Below the pieces are notes generated by a model. The model made no database searches, was not told the DNA's origin, and worked only from the letters and a program-made list of their open reading frames with translations. The translations under genes were made by a program, and so were the position numbers. This document shows positions 55,577-63,450 of a stretch of DNA of 64,000 nt, one piece after another. Source of the DNA: JAGOEY01 sp017997515 (GTDB taxonomy: Bacteria > Pseudomonadota > Gammaproteobacteria > Burkholderiales > Burkholderiaceae_C); NCBI GenBank assembly GCA_026314275.1, contig CP111109.1, positions 1,426,001 to 1,490,000 of the forward strand, given 5' to 3'. Position 1 is the stretch's first letter, and each line of letters begins with the position of its first letter.

Positions 55577-56410
55577 TCAGTCGTCGCGGGGAGGTGCACC
55601 GTCTTCGGGCTGTGTGCGGCGGCGGCGCAGGTGCAGACGTTCGGCAATGGCACGCAGCAGTTGCCGCAGATGGGCGGAGCGCTGCACATCTTCCAGGAAC
55701 GGGGGCAAAGACAGCGCCAGCAGCAGCGCGGCCAGCGGCACCACACAGATGAAGCCGACGTAGCTGAAACCGGCCGCCCCCATCAGCCCCCCGAGGATGA
55801 ACATCCCCACCAGGCCGGTGAAGAGCCAGAGCCGTTCGCGGCTGTGGCGCACCAGCGCGGCCACGGGTGTGCCACGGCGGTTCCAGTACAGCATCTTGCC
55901 CAGCTCGATGCCCAGGTCGGTGATGTTGCCGGTCATGTGGGTGGTGCGGATTTTGCCGCCTGAACTTTTGGTGCCCACCGCGTTTTGCAGGCCCATGATG
56001 AAGGACAGCAGCAGCACGGTAAGGGGCAGGGCAAACGGGGTGTGCCAGGTCAGAGTGATGGCCCCCATCAACCCGAAGACCAGCATGAGTGCGGACTCGA
56101 TCAGCAGGGGCAGCGCATACACACTGCGCAGCTGGTACTGCTGCCCCCAGTTGATGAGCATGGCGGACACCGCCGCGCCACAGATAAATGCCAGCAACGC
56201 CCCCAACGCGTTGAGCAGCAGCGTCAGGTTGCCCAGCACCAGGCCGTCCGCCACCTGGGAGGCGAAACCCGTCATGTGCGACGTGTACATGTGCAGCACC
56301 AGAAACCCGCCCGCGTTCACCGCCCCGGCGTTAAACGCCAGCAGCAGGCCGAGGGTGGTGTTGGTGGACGGCGAGCGGTGCCGGCCTGTGAGAAAGCGCA
56401 GTCGCCGCAT
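55577..56410 (-). CDS. DUF1275 (YoaK) family membrane protein
   Basis: A 277-residue protein with six to seven membrane segments: LLLAFNAGAVNAGGFLVL near the N-terminus and SFIMGLQNAVGTKSSGGKIRTTHMTGNI, both hallmarks of DUF1275. Function unknown. It sits between glcE (9-bp gap) and glcF (25-bp gap), an unusual insertion into a glycolate oxidase gene set. Confidence 0.85.
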   Translation of the reverse strand: MRRLRFLTGRHRSPSTNTTLGLLLAFNAGAVNAGGFLVLHMYTSHMTGFASQVADGLVLGNLTLLLNALGALLAFICGAAVSAMLINWGQQYQLRSVYALPLLIESALMLVFGLMGAITLTWHTPFALPLTVLLLSFIMGLQNAVGTKSSGGKIRTTHMTGNITDLGIELGKMLYWNRRGTPVAALVRHSRERLWLFTGLVGMFILGGLMGAAGFSYVGFICVVPLAALLLALSLPPFLEDVQRSAHLRQLLRAIAERLHLRRRRTQPEDGAPPRDD

Positions 56411-56419
56411 GTGGATGCC

Positions 56420-57535
56420 TTACCAGCCCGGGTAGAGCCGACCGGGGTTCAGGATGCCCGCCGGATCAAATTCACGTTTGAGCGCCCGGTGGATTTGCTC
56501 CAAGGGCGCAGACAATGTATCAAATCGACCTGTAGCGCCCAACCCATCTGCGGGAGCAGCTATGAAAAGTGAAGCACTACCCCCCACCGCCGCAGCGGTG
56601 CGGCGCAGGTGGCCTGCGGCAGCGGCGTCGCCTGCGTCCACCATCACCCAGCGCTGTGCGCCCTGCCACTCGACCAGGGGCGTGGTGGGCAGATCCAGCA
56701 CCGGTGCGGTCTGTGGCACGGAAAGCCGCCACAAGGCCCGCCCGGCGCGGGCTTTGAACCAGGGCAGCTGGTGGTCGCGGCAGGCCTGCCAGTCAGCCGC
56801 TACCTGCGGGTTGTCCAGGCGCTCACCGCCCATCTGGCGGCAGGCGGCGTCCACTGCGGCCACCGCGCCGCGCAGGCGCACGTACAGCGTGTCCACCCCG
56901 TTGTCGCTGACCCAGCAACTGGCGTTGAGCGGCAAAGGCAACCCACCCCAGCGGTGCAGCTGCTGCAAGGCCGTGGCCTGGTCCATGCCAAAACGCAGTG
57001 TGGCCTCGGCTGGCGCAAACGGCAGCACCTTCAGGCTGATGTCGGTCAACACACCCAGCGTGCCCATGGCACCGGCCATCAGCCGCGAGACGTCGTAACC
57101 GGCCACGTTTTTCATGACCTGGCCACCAAAGGTCAGCAGCTCACCTCGGCCGTTGAGCAGTGTCACACCCAGCACAAAGTCGCGCACGGCACCCACATGG
57201 GCGCGGGCCGGGCCACTCAGCCCCGCAGCGACCATGCCACCCACGGTGCCACCCGGGGCATAACGCGGCGGCTCAAACGCGAGGCACTGGCCTTGTTGGG
57301 CCAGGGTGTCTTCCAGCACGGCCAGTGGGGTGCCACTGCGCACGGTGACCACCAGCTCACTGGGCTCGTAGTCGGTGATGCCGCTCCAGGTGGTGGTGTC
57401 GAGCACCTCACCTTGCGGCGGCTCGCCATAAAAGTCCTTGGTGCCGCCACCCCGGATGCGCAGCGGCGTGCCATGGGCAGCGGCGTGGCGGATGTGGTCG
57501 GCGATGGTTTGCAGGGCGGGGTCCATGGTGTGCAT
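56420..57535 (-). CDS. glcE: Glycolate oxidase FAD-binding subunit GlcE
   Basis: A 371-residue FAD-linked subunit. FAD domain shows APGGTVGGMVAAGLSGP and FGGQVMKNVAGYDVSRLMAG; the C-terminus ends FDPAGILNPGRLYPGW. Works with GlcD and GlcF. ATG 57535 has AAGG upstream; ATG 57526 is also in frame. A copy of repeat R2 covers codons ~324-340 on the opposite strand. GlcD, normally adjacent, is missing from the window. Confidence 0.9.
   Translation of the reverse strand: MHTMDPALQTIADHIRHAAAHGTPLRIRGGGTKDFYGEPPQGEVLDTTTWSGITDYEPSELVVTVRSGTPLAVLEDTLAQQGQCLAFEPPRYAPGGTVGGMVAAGLSGPARAHVGAVRDFVLGVTLLNGRGELLTFGGQVMKNVAGYDVSRLMAGAMGTLGVLTDISLKVLPFAPAEATLRFGMDQATALQQLHRWGGLPLPLNASCWVSDNGVDTLYVRLRGAVAAVDAACRQMGGERLDNPQVAADWQACRDHQLPWFKARAGRALWRLSVPQTAPVLDLPTTPLVEWQGAQRWVMVDAGDAAAAGHLRRTAAAVGGSASLFIAAPADGLGATGRFDTLSAPLEQIHRALKREFDPAGILNPGRLYPGW
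56517..56565. repeat. Dispersed repeat R2, copy inside glcE
   Basis: On the minus strand TCATAGCTGCTCCCGC-N11-GGGCGCTACAGGTCGATTTG. It keeps the glcE frame and encodes FIAAPADGLGATGRFDT. Confidence 0.55.
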
Positions 57536-57616
57536 CGTAGTACCTTGGTGGCGGCCCCAGCCCAGGCCGCGCCGTGATTTTTTTGAACAGCGGGTGTGAG
57601 CGAAAACGCTGCGCCA

Positions 57617-58558
57617 TCAATCCAGGAAAAAATTAACGGGTAAGCCGGGCGTCTCCACCCGCATGGCGAATACACAACCCGACTCTGGCAGTGCCGCCAG
57701 CTCGGCCGCCGGGCGGCCCGCGCGGGCGCTGGTGAGGTAGAGGGTGCGCAGGTCGTCTCCGCCAAAACACGGCATGGTCGGGCAGCGCACAGGTGTTGGG
57801 ATGTCGGCCAGCAGCGCACCGGTGGGGGCAAACTTCAGCAGCCGCCCGCCTTCAAACATGGCGCAGTAGTAGTTGCCGTCCACGTCCACCGCCGCACCGT
57901 CAGGGCGGCCGCCATACCCCGATGCGCCTGGCGCGCCTGGCGCGCCGGGCGTCCAGTCTGCGGGTTTGGGCGCGAACTGCTGGAACACCCGCTGGTTCTG
58001 CAATGCCCCCGTGGCGGCATCAAAGTCCCAGGCGTGGGTCACATGCCGGGGCGTGTCCGACCAGTACAGAGTACGCCCGTCGGGTGACCAGGCCAGACCG
58101 TTGGCGGTGGTGGCGTCCCCGAGTTTGTGCTGCAACGTGGGCGGGGCATCGCCACTGGTGCCGCGCGCGTCCAGGCAGTACAGGCCCGCCCGCTGCGCGT
58201 TACGCGGCTCGTAGATGGTGCCTGCCCACAGGTGGCCCAGTGCGTCACATTTGCCGTCGTTGAAGCGGGTGGTGGCGGGGTCGTGGGTGGCTGCAGCCAA
58301 CCGCACCAACGGCCCGCCCCAGGTGTGTGCGCGGTAGATGCCGTCACGCAGGGCGATGACCAGGCCGCCACCGAGTGCCGGTGCGATACAGCCGGGCTCC
58401 TGCGGCAGCGGCCACTCCTCCACCGCGCCTTCGGCGGGGCGCACCCGCAGGATTTTCCGCCCGGGAATATCCACCCAGTACAGCTGCTGCTCACCGGGAT
58501 GCCAGAACGGCGATTCGCCCAACTGGCTGGGTTGCCCCACAACGGTTTGCCATGCCAT
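57617..58558 (-). CDS. SMP-30/gluconolactonase family protein
   Basis: A 313-residue six-bladed beta-propeller lactonase. Metal ligands: Glu in GESPFWH, Asn in TTANGLAWSPDG, and Asp in GYGGRPDGAAVDVDG. ATG 58558 has a strong AGAGGAG site. Members hydrolyse sugar lactones with a divalent metal. Cotranscription with glcE after 81 bp is possible. The exact lactone is unknown. Confidence 0.88.
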   Translation of the reverse strand: MAWQTVVGQPSQLGESPFWHPGEQQLYWVDIPGRKILRVRPAEGAVEEWPLPQEPGCIAPALGGGLVIALRDGIYRAHTWGGPLVRLAAATHDPATTRFNDGKCDALGHLWAGTIYEPRNAQRAGLYCLDARGTSGDAPPTLQHKLGDATTANGLAWSPDGRTLYWSDTPRHVTHAWDFDAATGALQNQRVFQQFAPKPADWTPGAPGAPGASGYGGRPDGAAVDVDGNYYCAMFEGGRLLKFAPTGALLADIPTPVRCPTMPCFGGDDLRTLYLTSARAGRPAAELAALPESGCVFAMRVETPGLPVNFFLD

Positions 58559-58626
58559 GCCACGCTCCTCTGAAATAGATACACCGATTGTGCCGATTGC
58601 TCCAGCAGCACAGACAAGCGGCGCCA

Positions 58627-58656
58627 ACAAAAAAGGGCCCGCATCACTGCGGGCCC
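58627..58656 (-). terminator. Intrinsic terminator of the porin-glnK-amtB operon
   Basis: On the minus strand GGGCCCGCA, a four-base loop, TGCGGGCCC, then TTTTTTTG. The stem covers 58635-58643 and 58648-58656; the T-run corresponds to A at 58629-58634. It lies about 75 bp after the amtB stop. Confidence 0.9.
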
Positions 58657-58728
58657 AACATCCAAAGGAGACTCTTTCACTTGCCAAGGGCCACCACTGC
58701 GCAGCAGTGTGGCCCGAGGCGCATTTTC

Positions 58729-60378
58729 TTAACGGTGGTAAGCCGTTTCGCCGTGGGACGTGATGTCCAGGCCTTCGCGTTCGGCTTCTTCCGACACACG
58801 CAGACCAATCACCACATCGGCAATCTTGTAGGCGATGAAAGCCACCACAGCAGACCAGCCGATGGTGATCAACACGCTCTTGATCTGGATCCAGACCTGG
58901 CTGGCCATGTTGAAGGTGTCGGGGGTCAGGCCACCCGTACCACCCAGGCCAGGGGCTGCAAACACGGCGGTCAGGACGGCACCCACGATGCCGCAGACAC
59001 CGTGCACACCGAACACGTCGAATGCATCGTCAGCGCCCAGGATCTTCTTCAGGCTGCTCACACCCCAGACACCGGCCACACCAGCGATCAGGCCCAGCAC
59101 GATGGAACCCATGGGGCCCACGAAACCAGCGGCGGGCGTGATGGCCACCAGGCCAGCCACCGCACCGGATGCAGCACCCAGCATGGAGCCCTTGCCCTTG
59201 ATCAGGCCTTCAGCAGCGATCCACGACAAGGTGGCAGCAGCAGTGGCCAGCACCGTGTTGATGAAGGCCAGACCGGCCACACCGTTGGCAGCACCTGCCG
59301 AGCCGGCGTTGAAGCCGAACCAGCCCACCCACAGCAAAGAGGCACCAACCATCGTCAGGGTCAGGGAGTGCGGCGTCATGGCTTCCTTGCCAAAACCGAT
59401 ACGTTTGCCAATCACATAGGAGCCCACCAGACCGGCGATACCGGCGTTGATGTGCACCACCGTGCCACCCGCGAAGTCAAGTGCACCGTCCTTGGCCAGC
59501 AGACCACCACCCCACACCATGTGGGCGATTGGCAGGTAGCTGAAGGTGAACCAGATCACCGAGAACAGCAGCACAGCGGAGAAACGGATACGTTCGGCGT
59601 AGGAGCCCACGATCAGTGCCACGGTGATGGCAGCAAACGTGCCCTGGAAGGCGACGAACACATATTCAGGGATGGTGGGCAGAAGACCGGACAGCGTGTC
59701 AGGGGTGATACCGGCGAGGAACAGTTTGTCGAAGCCGCCGTAGAAGCTGCCTTCACCGCTGAACGTCAGCGAGTAGCCATACACAGCCCACAACACACTG
59801 ATCAGCGCGAAGATCACGAAGACCTGCATCAGCACGGACAGCATGTTCTTCGAGCGGCCCAGGCCACCGTAGAACAAGGCCAGACCGGGGATGGTCATCA
59901 GGATCACCAGCAGCGTGGACGTCAGCATCCAGGCCGTGTCACCCGAGTTGAGCGTGGGCGCAGCGGCTGCAGGTGCATCTGCGGCGGGCGCCACAACGGC
60001 CAGCGACAGCACCACCACACGGGCGGCTTCAGGGCTGCCGACCTTTTCGACTTCTTCGGGCTTCTTCATGACGATGCTGTCGGCGGGCACACCGGCGGCT
60101 GTCAGCGCCTGGCTCACGGCCTGTGCGCGGTTCTTGGCCAATTCGGCGTTTTGTGCCGCATCACCCGACGTGTCGGTGTAACCAGAAACTTGCACCTTGG
60201 CATCGGCCGTGGCTTTGAGGAAGGCAGCCACTTTGGCCACTGCGTCAGCCGCTTCGGCTGGCAGTTCACTCTTGCCCAGTTCAAAGTTCAGCTTGGACTC
60301 CGGAAAGTCCGCAGCCATGCCCAGTTGCGCTGTCATGGACAGCGCGATAAAGGTGATGATGGAAAGTAGTTTTTTCAT
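58729..60378 (-). CDS. amtB: Ammonium channel AmtB with N-terminal OmpA-like domain
   Basis: A 549-residue protein with a composite architecture. Residues 1-22 are a signal peptide. Residues ~26-130 form an OmpA-like peptidoglycan-binding domain: NFELGKSELP, VSGYTDTSGD and NAELAKNRAQAVSQAL, keeping the Asp and Arg that bind diaminopimelate. An Ala/Pro linker (~131-146) leads into a complete Amt channel from NSGDTAWMLTSTLL, with about eleven membrane segments. Amt N-termini face the periplasm, so the added domain is on the correct side. glnK lies 20 bp upstream. A terminator follows. Confidence 0.9.
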   Translation of the reverse strand: MKKLLSIITFIALSMTAQLGMAADFPESKLNFELGKSELPAEAADAVAKVAAFLKATADAKVQVSGYTDTSGDAAQNAELAKNRAQAVSQALTAAGVPADSIVMKKPEEVEKVGSPEAARVVVLSLAVVAPAADAPAAAAPTLNSGDTAWMLTSTLLVILMTIPGLALFYGGLGRSKNMLSVLMQVFVIFALISVLWAVYGYSLTFSGEGSFYGGFDKLFLAGITPDTLSGLLPTIPEYVFVAFQGTFAAITVALIVGSYAERIRFSAVLLFSVIWFTFSYLPIAHMVWGGGLLAKDGALDFAGGTVVHINAGIAGLVGSYVIGKRIGFGKEAMTPHSLTLTMVGASLLWVGWFGFNAGSAGAANGVAGLAFINTVLATAAATLSWIAAEGLIKGKGSMLGAASGAVAGLVAITPAAGFVGPMGSIVLGLIAGVAGVWGVSSLKKILGADDAFDVFGVHGVCGIVGAVLTAVFAAPGLGGTGGLTPDTFNMASQVWIQIKSVLITIGWSAVVAFIAYKIADVVIGLRVSEEAEREGLDITSHGETAYHR

Positions 60379-60398
60379 GGTGATGGTTCCTCCGGGCC

Positions 60399-60737
60399 TT
60401 ACAGGGCTTCGCCGCCTGTTTCGCCAGTGCGGATGCGCACAACCTGTTCCAGGTTGTACACAAAGATTTTTCCGTCACCGATCTTGCCGGTGCGGGCGGC
60501 CGACTCAACGGCTTCAATCACACGGTCAACCAGCTCGTCGGACACGGCCGCTTCGATCTTGACCTTGGGCAGGAAGTCCACCACGTACTCTGCGCCACGG
60601 TACAGCTCGGTATGGCCTTTTTGCCGACCGAAACCCTTGACTTCCGTCACGGTAATGCCTTGCACACCAATACCGGAGAGGGCTTCACGCACCTCGTCCA
60701 GCTTGAATGGTTTGATGATCGCTGTCACCAGTTTCAT
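60399..60737 (-). CDS. glnK: Nitrogen regulatory PII protein
   Basis: A 112-residue PII protein. T-loop GRQKGHTELYRGAEYVVDF contains uridylylation Tyr51; the B-loop TGKIGDGKIFV and C-terminal RIRTGETGGEAL are present. PII blocks the Amt channel when nitrogen is plentiful; the adjacent amtB supports the GlnK assignment over GlnB. Lies in the porin-glnK-amtB operon, 81 bp after the porin gene. Confidence 0.94.
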   Translation of the reverse strand: MKLVTAIIKPFKLDEVREALSGIGVQGITVTEVKGFGRQKGHTELYRGAEYVVDFLPKVKIEAAVSDELVDRVIEAVESAARTGKIGDGKIFVYNLEQVVRIRTGETGGEAL

Positions 60738-60818
60738 TTTTGTTCCTTTGGTTTGGATGGAAGAACAAGCCGGGCCTGCCCATAGTGTGTATGGCAGGTC
60801 GCCGTGCTCGACGGGTTT

Positions 60819-61565
60819 TTACAGGGTCTTGGTGATGCTGACGATCAGGCGGTTCTTGTTGACCGGGCCGAAGAAGCCGCGCTTGTTGGCGCCCACCACG
60901 TTGGCACCCAGCGTGAAGCCTTCACCCAGGTCGTAGGCACCGCCCACGCTGTAGTCCATGTAGTTCGGCACGCCGTTGTCCTTGATGTCGCTGGCGAACT
61001 GCGTGAAGCCCACCGATGCCTTGAGCGTGAGCTTGGGTGCGACTTCCTGTGCAAACGCCAGGTTCAGGTAACCGGTGTTGCGGCCCTTGAGGCCTGAACC
61101 CAGGCTGGTACCGGCCCAGCCGAAGTAGTCTTCGGAAAGGGTGTGGGAGTACTTGGCGCTGAGGGGGCCAAACGTGGCGCCGGCATAGGCTTCGGTGGTG
61201 TTGCCCAGGCTGTTGCCGGGGTAGATGTAGGTCAGCAGACCGACGTCCAGATCCACTTCGCCGGCCTTGAACTTGTAGCCACCGTAGATGTCGGATTCGA
61301 GCGAATTGCCCGCGAGCCAGTTGACGCTGGAATTCCAGTTGCCGATGTAGAAGCCGCTCTCGTGGGCGTAGTCGAAACCGCCTTGCAGCGCGGGCTTGAC
61401 GGCCTTGTCCTTGATGCTGCCGTTTTTGCCGATCACGTCCTGGTCCTGACCCCGGAATTTGTAGTTGGTGGTCAGGCTGACATTGGCTGTAAGCTGTGCG
61501 CTGGCCAAGGCAGGCAAAGCAGCAACAGCAACAACGGCCAGGGTTTTCGCGAGCGTGGACTTCAT
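60819..61565 (-). CDS. TorF-family putative porin
   Basis: A 248-residue outer-membrane protein with signal peptide (1-23, ending ASAQ). Begins LTANVSLTTNYKFRGQDQD and has alternating beta strands with a final SITKTL, as in the TorF/Gcw_chp family. ATG 61565 has TTTGGAG before it. It leads the glnK-amtB operon and so is probably a nitrogen-regulated outer-membrane channel that lets ammonium or small solutes reach AmtB. Function in transport is inferred. Confidence 0.85.
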   Translation of the reverse strand: MKSTLAKTLAVVAVAALPALASAQLTANVSLTTNYKFRGQDQDVIGKNGSIKDKAVKPALQGGFDYAHESGFYIGNWNSSVNWLAGNSLESDIYGGYKFKAGEVDLDVGLLTYIYPGNSLGNTTEAYAGATFGPLSAKYSHTLSEDYFGWAGTSLGSGLKGRNTGYLNLAFAQEVAPKLTLKASVGFTQFASDIKDNGVPNYMDYSVGGAYDLGEGFTLGANVVGANKRGFFGPVNKNRLIVSITKTL

Positions 61566-61604
61566 CGGGTTCTCCAAAGTGGTGGGGTGTATCGATGGTG
61601 GTAA

Positions 61605-61620
61605 TGCATGGAGCGTGCCA
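61605..61620 (-). promoter_or_regulatory. Sigma-54 promoter of porin-glnK-amtB
   Basis: On the minus strand TGGCACGCTCCATGCA matches TGGCACG-N4-TTGCA with one mismatch. The -24 GG and -12 GC are both present at the right spacing. It lies 40 bp before the porin start codon. Confidence 0.75.
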
Positions 61621-61693
61621 AGTTGTGCCAATCGGTTTCTTGGTGCATGCGCCCTGGCGTTTCTTGCGCGTTGGCCGGTCAGAATTCATAAAC

Positions 61694-61708
61694 GCACCAA
61701 CAAGGTGC
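61694..61708. promoter_or_regulatory. NtrC-like enhancer site
   Basis: GCACCAACAAGGTGC is a perfect inverted repeat of the NtrC type (GCACC-N5-GGTGC), about 88 bp upstream of the sigma-54 promoter centre. GTGCAAATTGGTGCA next to it (61706-61720) shares bases and may form a second weaker site. Confidence 0.7.
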
Positions 61709-61763
61709 AAATTGGTGCATATCTCGGGCCCAACGCCGTGCACTTGAATGGGGAGGAGTGGAT

Positions 61764-63299
61764 ATGGGCCTTTCTTTGGTGCAAAGCCGCGCTTTGCTGG
61801 GGCTGGACGCCGCCGCAGTCACCGTCGAGGTGCATCTGGCAAACGGTTTGCCCAGCTTCACTCTGGTGGGCCTGGCCGACGTGGAGGTCAAGGAAGCCCG
61901 CGAACGGGTGCGTTCGGCCATCCAGAACGCGGGGCTCGAATTCCCCCACAACCGCCGCATCACCGTGAACCTGGCACCCGCCGACCTGCCCAAGGACTCG
62001 GGCCGGTTCGATCTGCCGATTGCCCTGGGCATCTTGGCGGCCAGTGGGCAGATCGACACGGCCCGGCTGGCGGGCCACGAGTTTGCGGGCGAGTTGTCGC
62101 TCTCGGGCGAGTTGCGTGCGGTACGTGGGGCGCTCGCAATGAGCCTGGCGCTGCACGGCCAGCAGGTGCAGGCCCGGCTGGTGCTGCCCCCGGGCAGCGC
62201 AGAAGAAGCCGCGCTGGTGCCCGGGGCCGTGGTGTTCCGGGCGCGGCATTTGCTGGACGTGGTGGCGCAGTTTCTGCCCGGGCCTGCAGCGGCCGATACC
62301 CCGCCGGCCGAAGGCTGGACACGGATGGAAGCCACACAACCAGCGGCCACGGCGCGCTACGCCGACCTGTCCGACGTCAAAGGCCAGGCCGCCGCCAAAC
62401 GTGCGCTGGAAATTGCGGCCGCTGGCAACCACAGCCTGCTGATGATGGGGCCCCCGGGTTCCGGCAAGTCCATGCTGGCCCAGCGTTTTGCCGGGTTGCT
62501 GCCGCCCATGACCGTGGAAGAGGCGTTGCAAAGTGCCGCGGTGGCCAGCCTGGGCGGACGGTTCTCGCTGGCGCACTGGGGCACCCGGCCCACCTGTGCG
62601 CCGCACCACACCGCCAGCGCCGTGGCTTTGGTGGGTGGAGGGTCTCCGCCCCGGCCTGGCGAGATTTCGCTGGCGCACCACGGGGTGCTTTTTCTCGATG
62701 AGTTACCCGAGTACCCCCGTGCTGCATTGGAGGCCCTGCGGGAGCCGCTGGAGTCCGGCACCATCACCATTTCCAGGGCCGCAAGGCGCTCAGAGTTCCC
62801 GGCCCGCTTTCAGCTGATCGCCGCCATGAACCCGTGCCCGTGCGGGTTTTTGGGCTCCACCCAGCGCACCTGCCGTTGTACACCCGACCAGGTGGCCCGT
62901 TACCAGGGCAAACTCAGCGGCCCGTTGCTGGACCGGATCGACCTGCATGTCGAAGTGCCCGCCCTGCCCGCCGATGAACTGCTGCAAGCCCCCGCAGGGG
63001 AGAACACCGACACCATCCGCCACCGCGCCGTACAGGCCCGCGCCCGTGCCATCACCCGGCAGGGCAAACCCAACCATGCGCTGCAAGGGCAGGAGATCGA
63101 CACCCACACCGCACTCGACGCCACCGCGCTGAAGTTTCTGAACACCGCCGCCGCCCGCCTGGGCTGGAGCGCCCGCGCCACCCACCGGACCCTCAAAGTG
63201 GCCCGCACCATCGCCGACCTTGCAGGCACCGAGGCCACCCAGATGGCCCACGTAGCCGAAGCAATCCAGTACCGGCGGGTGCTGCACGCGGCCAAGTAG
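61764..63299 (+). CDS. comM: YifB/ComM-family AAA ATPase
   Basis: A 511-residue Mg-chelatase-like AAA+ protein. N-terminal Lon-protease-like domain (VEVHLANGLPSFTLVGLADVEV), Walker A GPPGSGKSML at ~229, Walker B HHGVLFLDELPEY, and a Cys-containing insertion (NPCPCGFLGSTQRTCRC). ComM promotes branch migration during natural transformation. ATG 61764 has GGGAGGA at proper spacing; the in-frame GTG 61758 is too close to that site. Divergent from the porin operon. Confidence 0.9.
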   Translation: MGLSLVQSRALLGLDAAAVTVEVHLANGLPSFTLVGLADVEVKEARERVRSAIQNAGLEFPHNRRITVNLAPADLPKDSGRFDLPIALGILAASGQIDTARLAGHEFAGELSLSGELRAVRGALAMSLALHGQQVQARLVLPPGSAEEAALVPGAVVFRARHLLDVVAQFLPGPAAADTPPAEGWTRMEATQPAATARYADLSDVKGQAAAKRALEIAAAGNHSLLMMGPPGSGKSMLAQRFAGLLPPMTVEEALQSAAVASLGGRFSLAHWGTRPTCAPHHTASAVALVGGGSPPRPGEISLAHHGVLFLDELPEYPRAALEALREPLESGTITISRAARRSEFPARFQLIAAMNPCPCGFLGSTQRTCRCTPDQVARYQGKLSGPLLDRIDLHVEVPALPADELLQAPAGENTDTIRHRAVQARARAITRQGKPNHALQGQEIDTHTALDATALKFLNTAAARLGWSARATHRTLKVARTIADLAGTEATQMAHVAEAIQYRRVLHAAK

Positions 63300-63321
63300 T
63301 TCTAGGCAGCCCCAAACGACA

Positions 63322-63348
63322 AAAAACCGCCAGCCATGGCGGTTTTTC
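63322..63348. terminator. Bidirectional intrinsic terminator after comM
   Basis: AAAAACCGCC (63323-63332), a six-base loop, GGCGGTTTTT (63339-63348). It has A and T runs on both sides and lies between converging genes, just ahead of repeat R1. Confidence 0.9.
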
Positions 63349-63450
63349 CTTCCAGCAGACACCGCGGATCTGGCTTTGCCAGTCCGCAGGTGTCGCCCCC
63401 TGCAAGGGGGTAGGCGAGAACGGAACGAAGTCCGCGAAGCCTGGGGGTGT
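63349..63450. repeat. Dispersed hairpin repeat R1, copy 5
   Basis: Core hairpin 63359-63395: GACAC/GTGTC, GCGGA/TCCGC, CTGGC/GCCAG around TTT. The element's end shares the TAA stop (63450-63452) of the minus-strand binding protein gene. Confidence 0.85.

Noticed and set aside
58588..60369. A 593-codon open frame antisense to amtB, and similar long antisense frames opposite mrdA (13413-15107), the CoA ligase (46753-48210) and creD (84-1769)
   Set aside because: Their translations are low-complexity, rich in His, Gln and Arg, with no recognisable domain. They arise from the GC-rich third positions of the real genes on the other strand.
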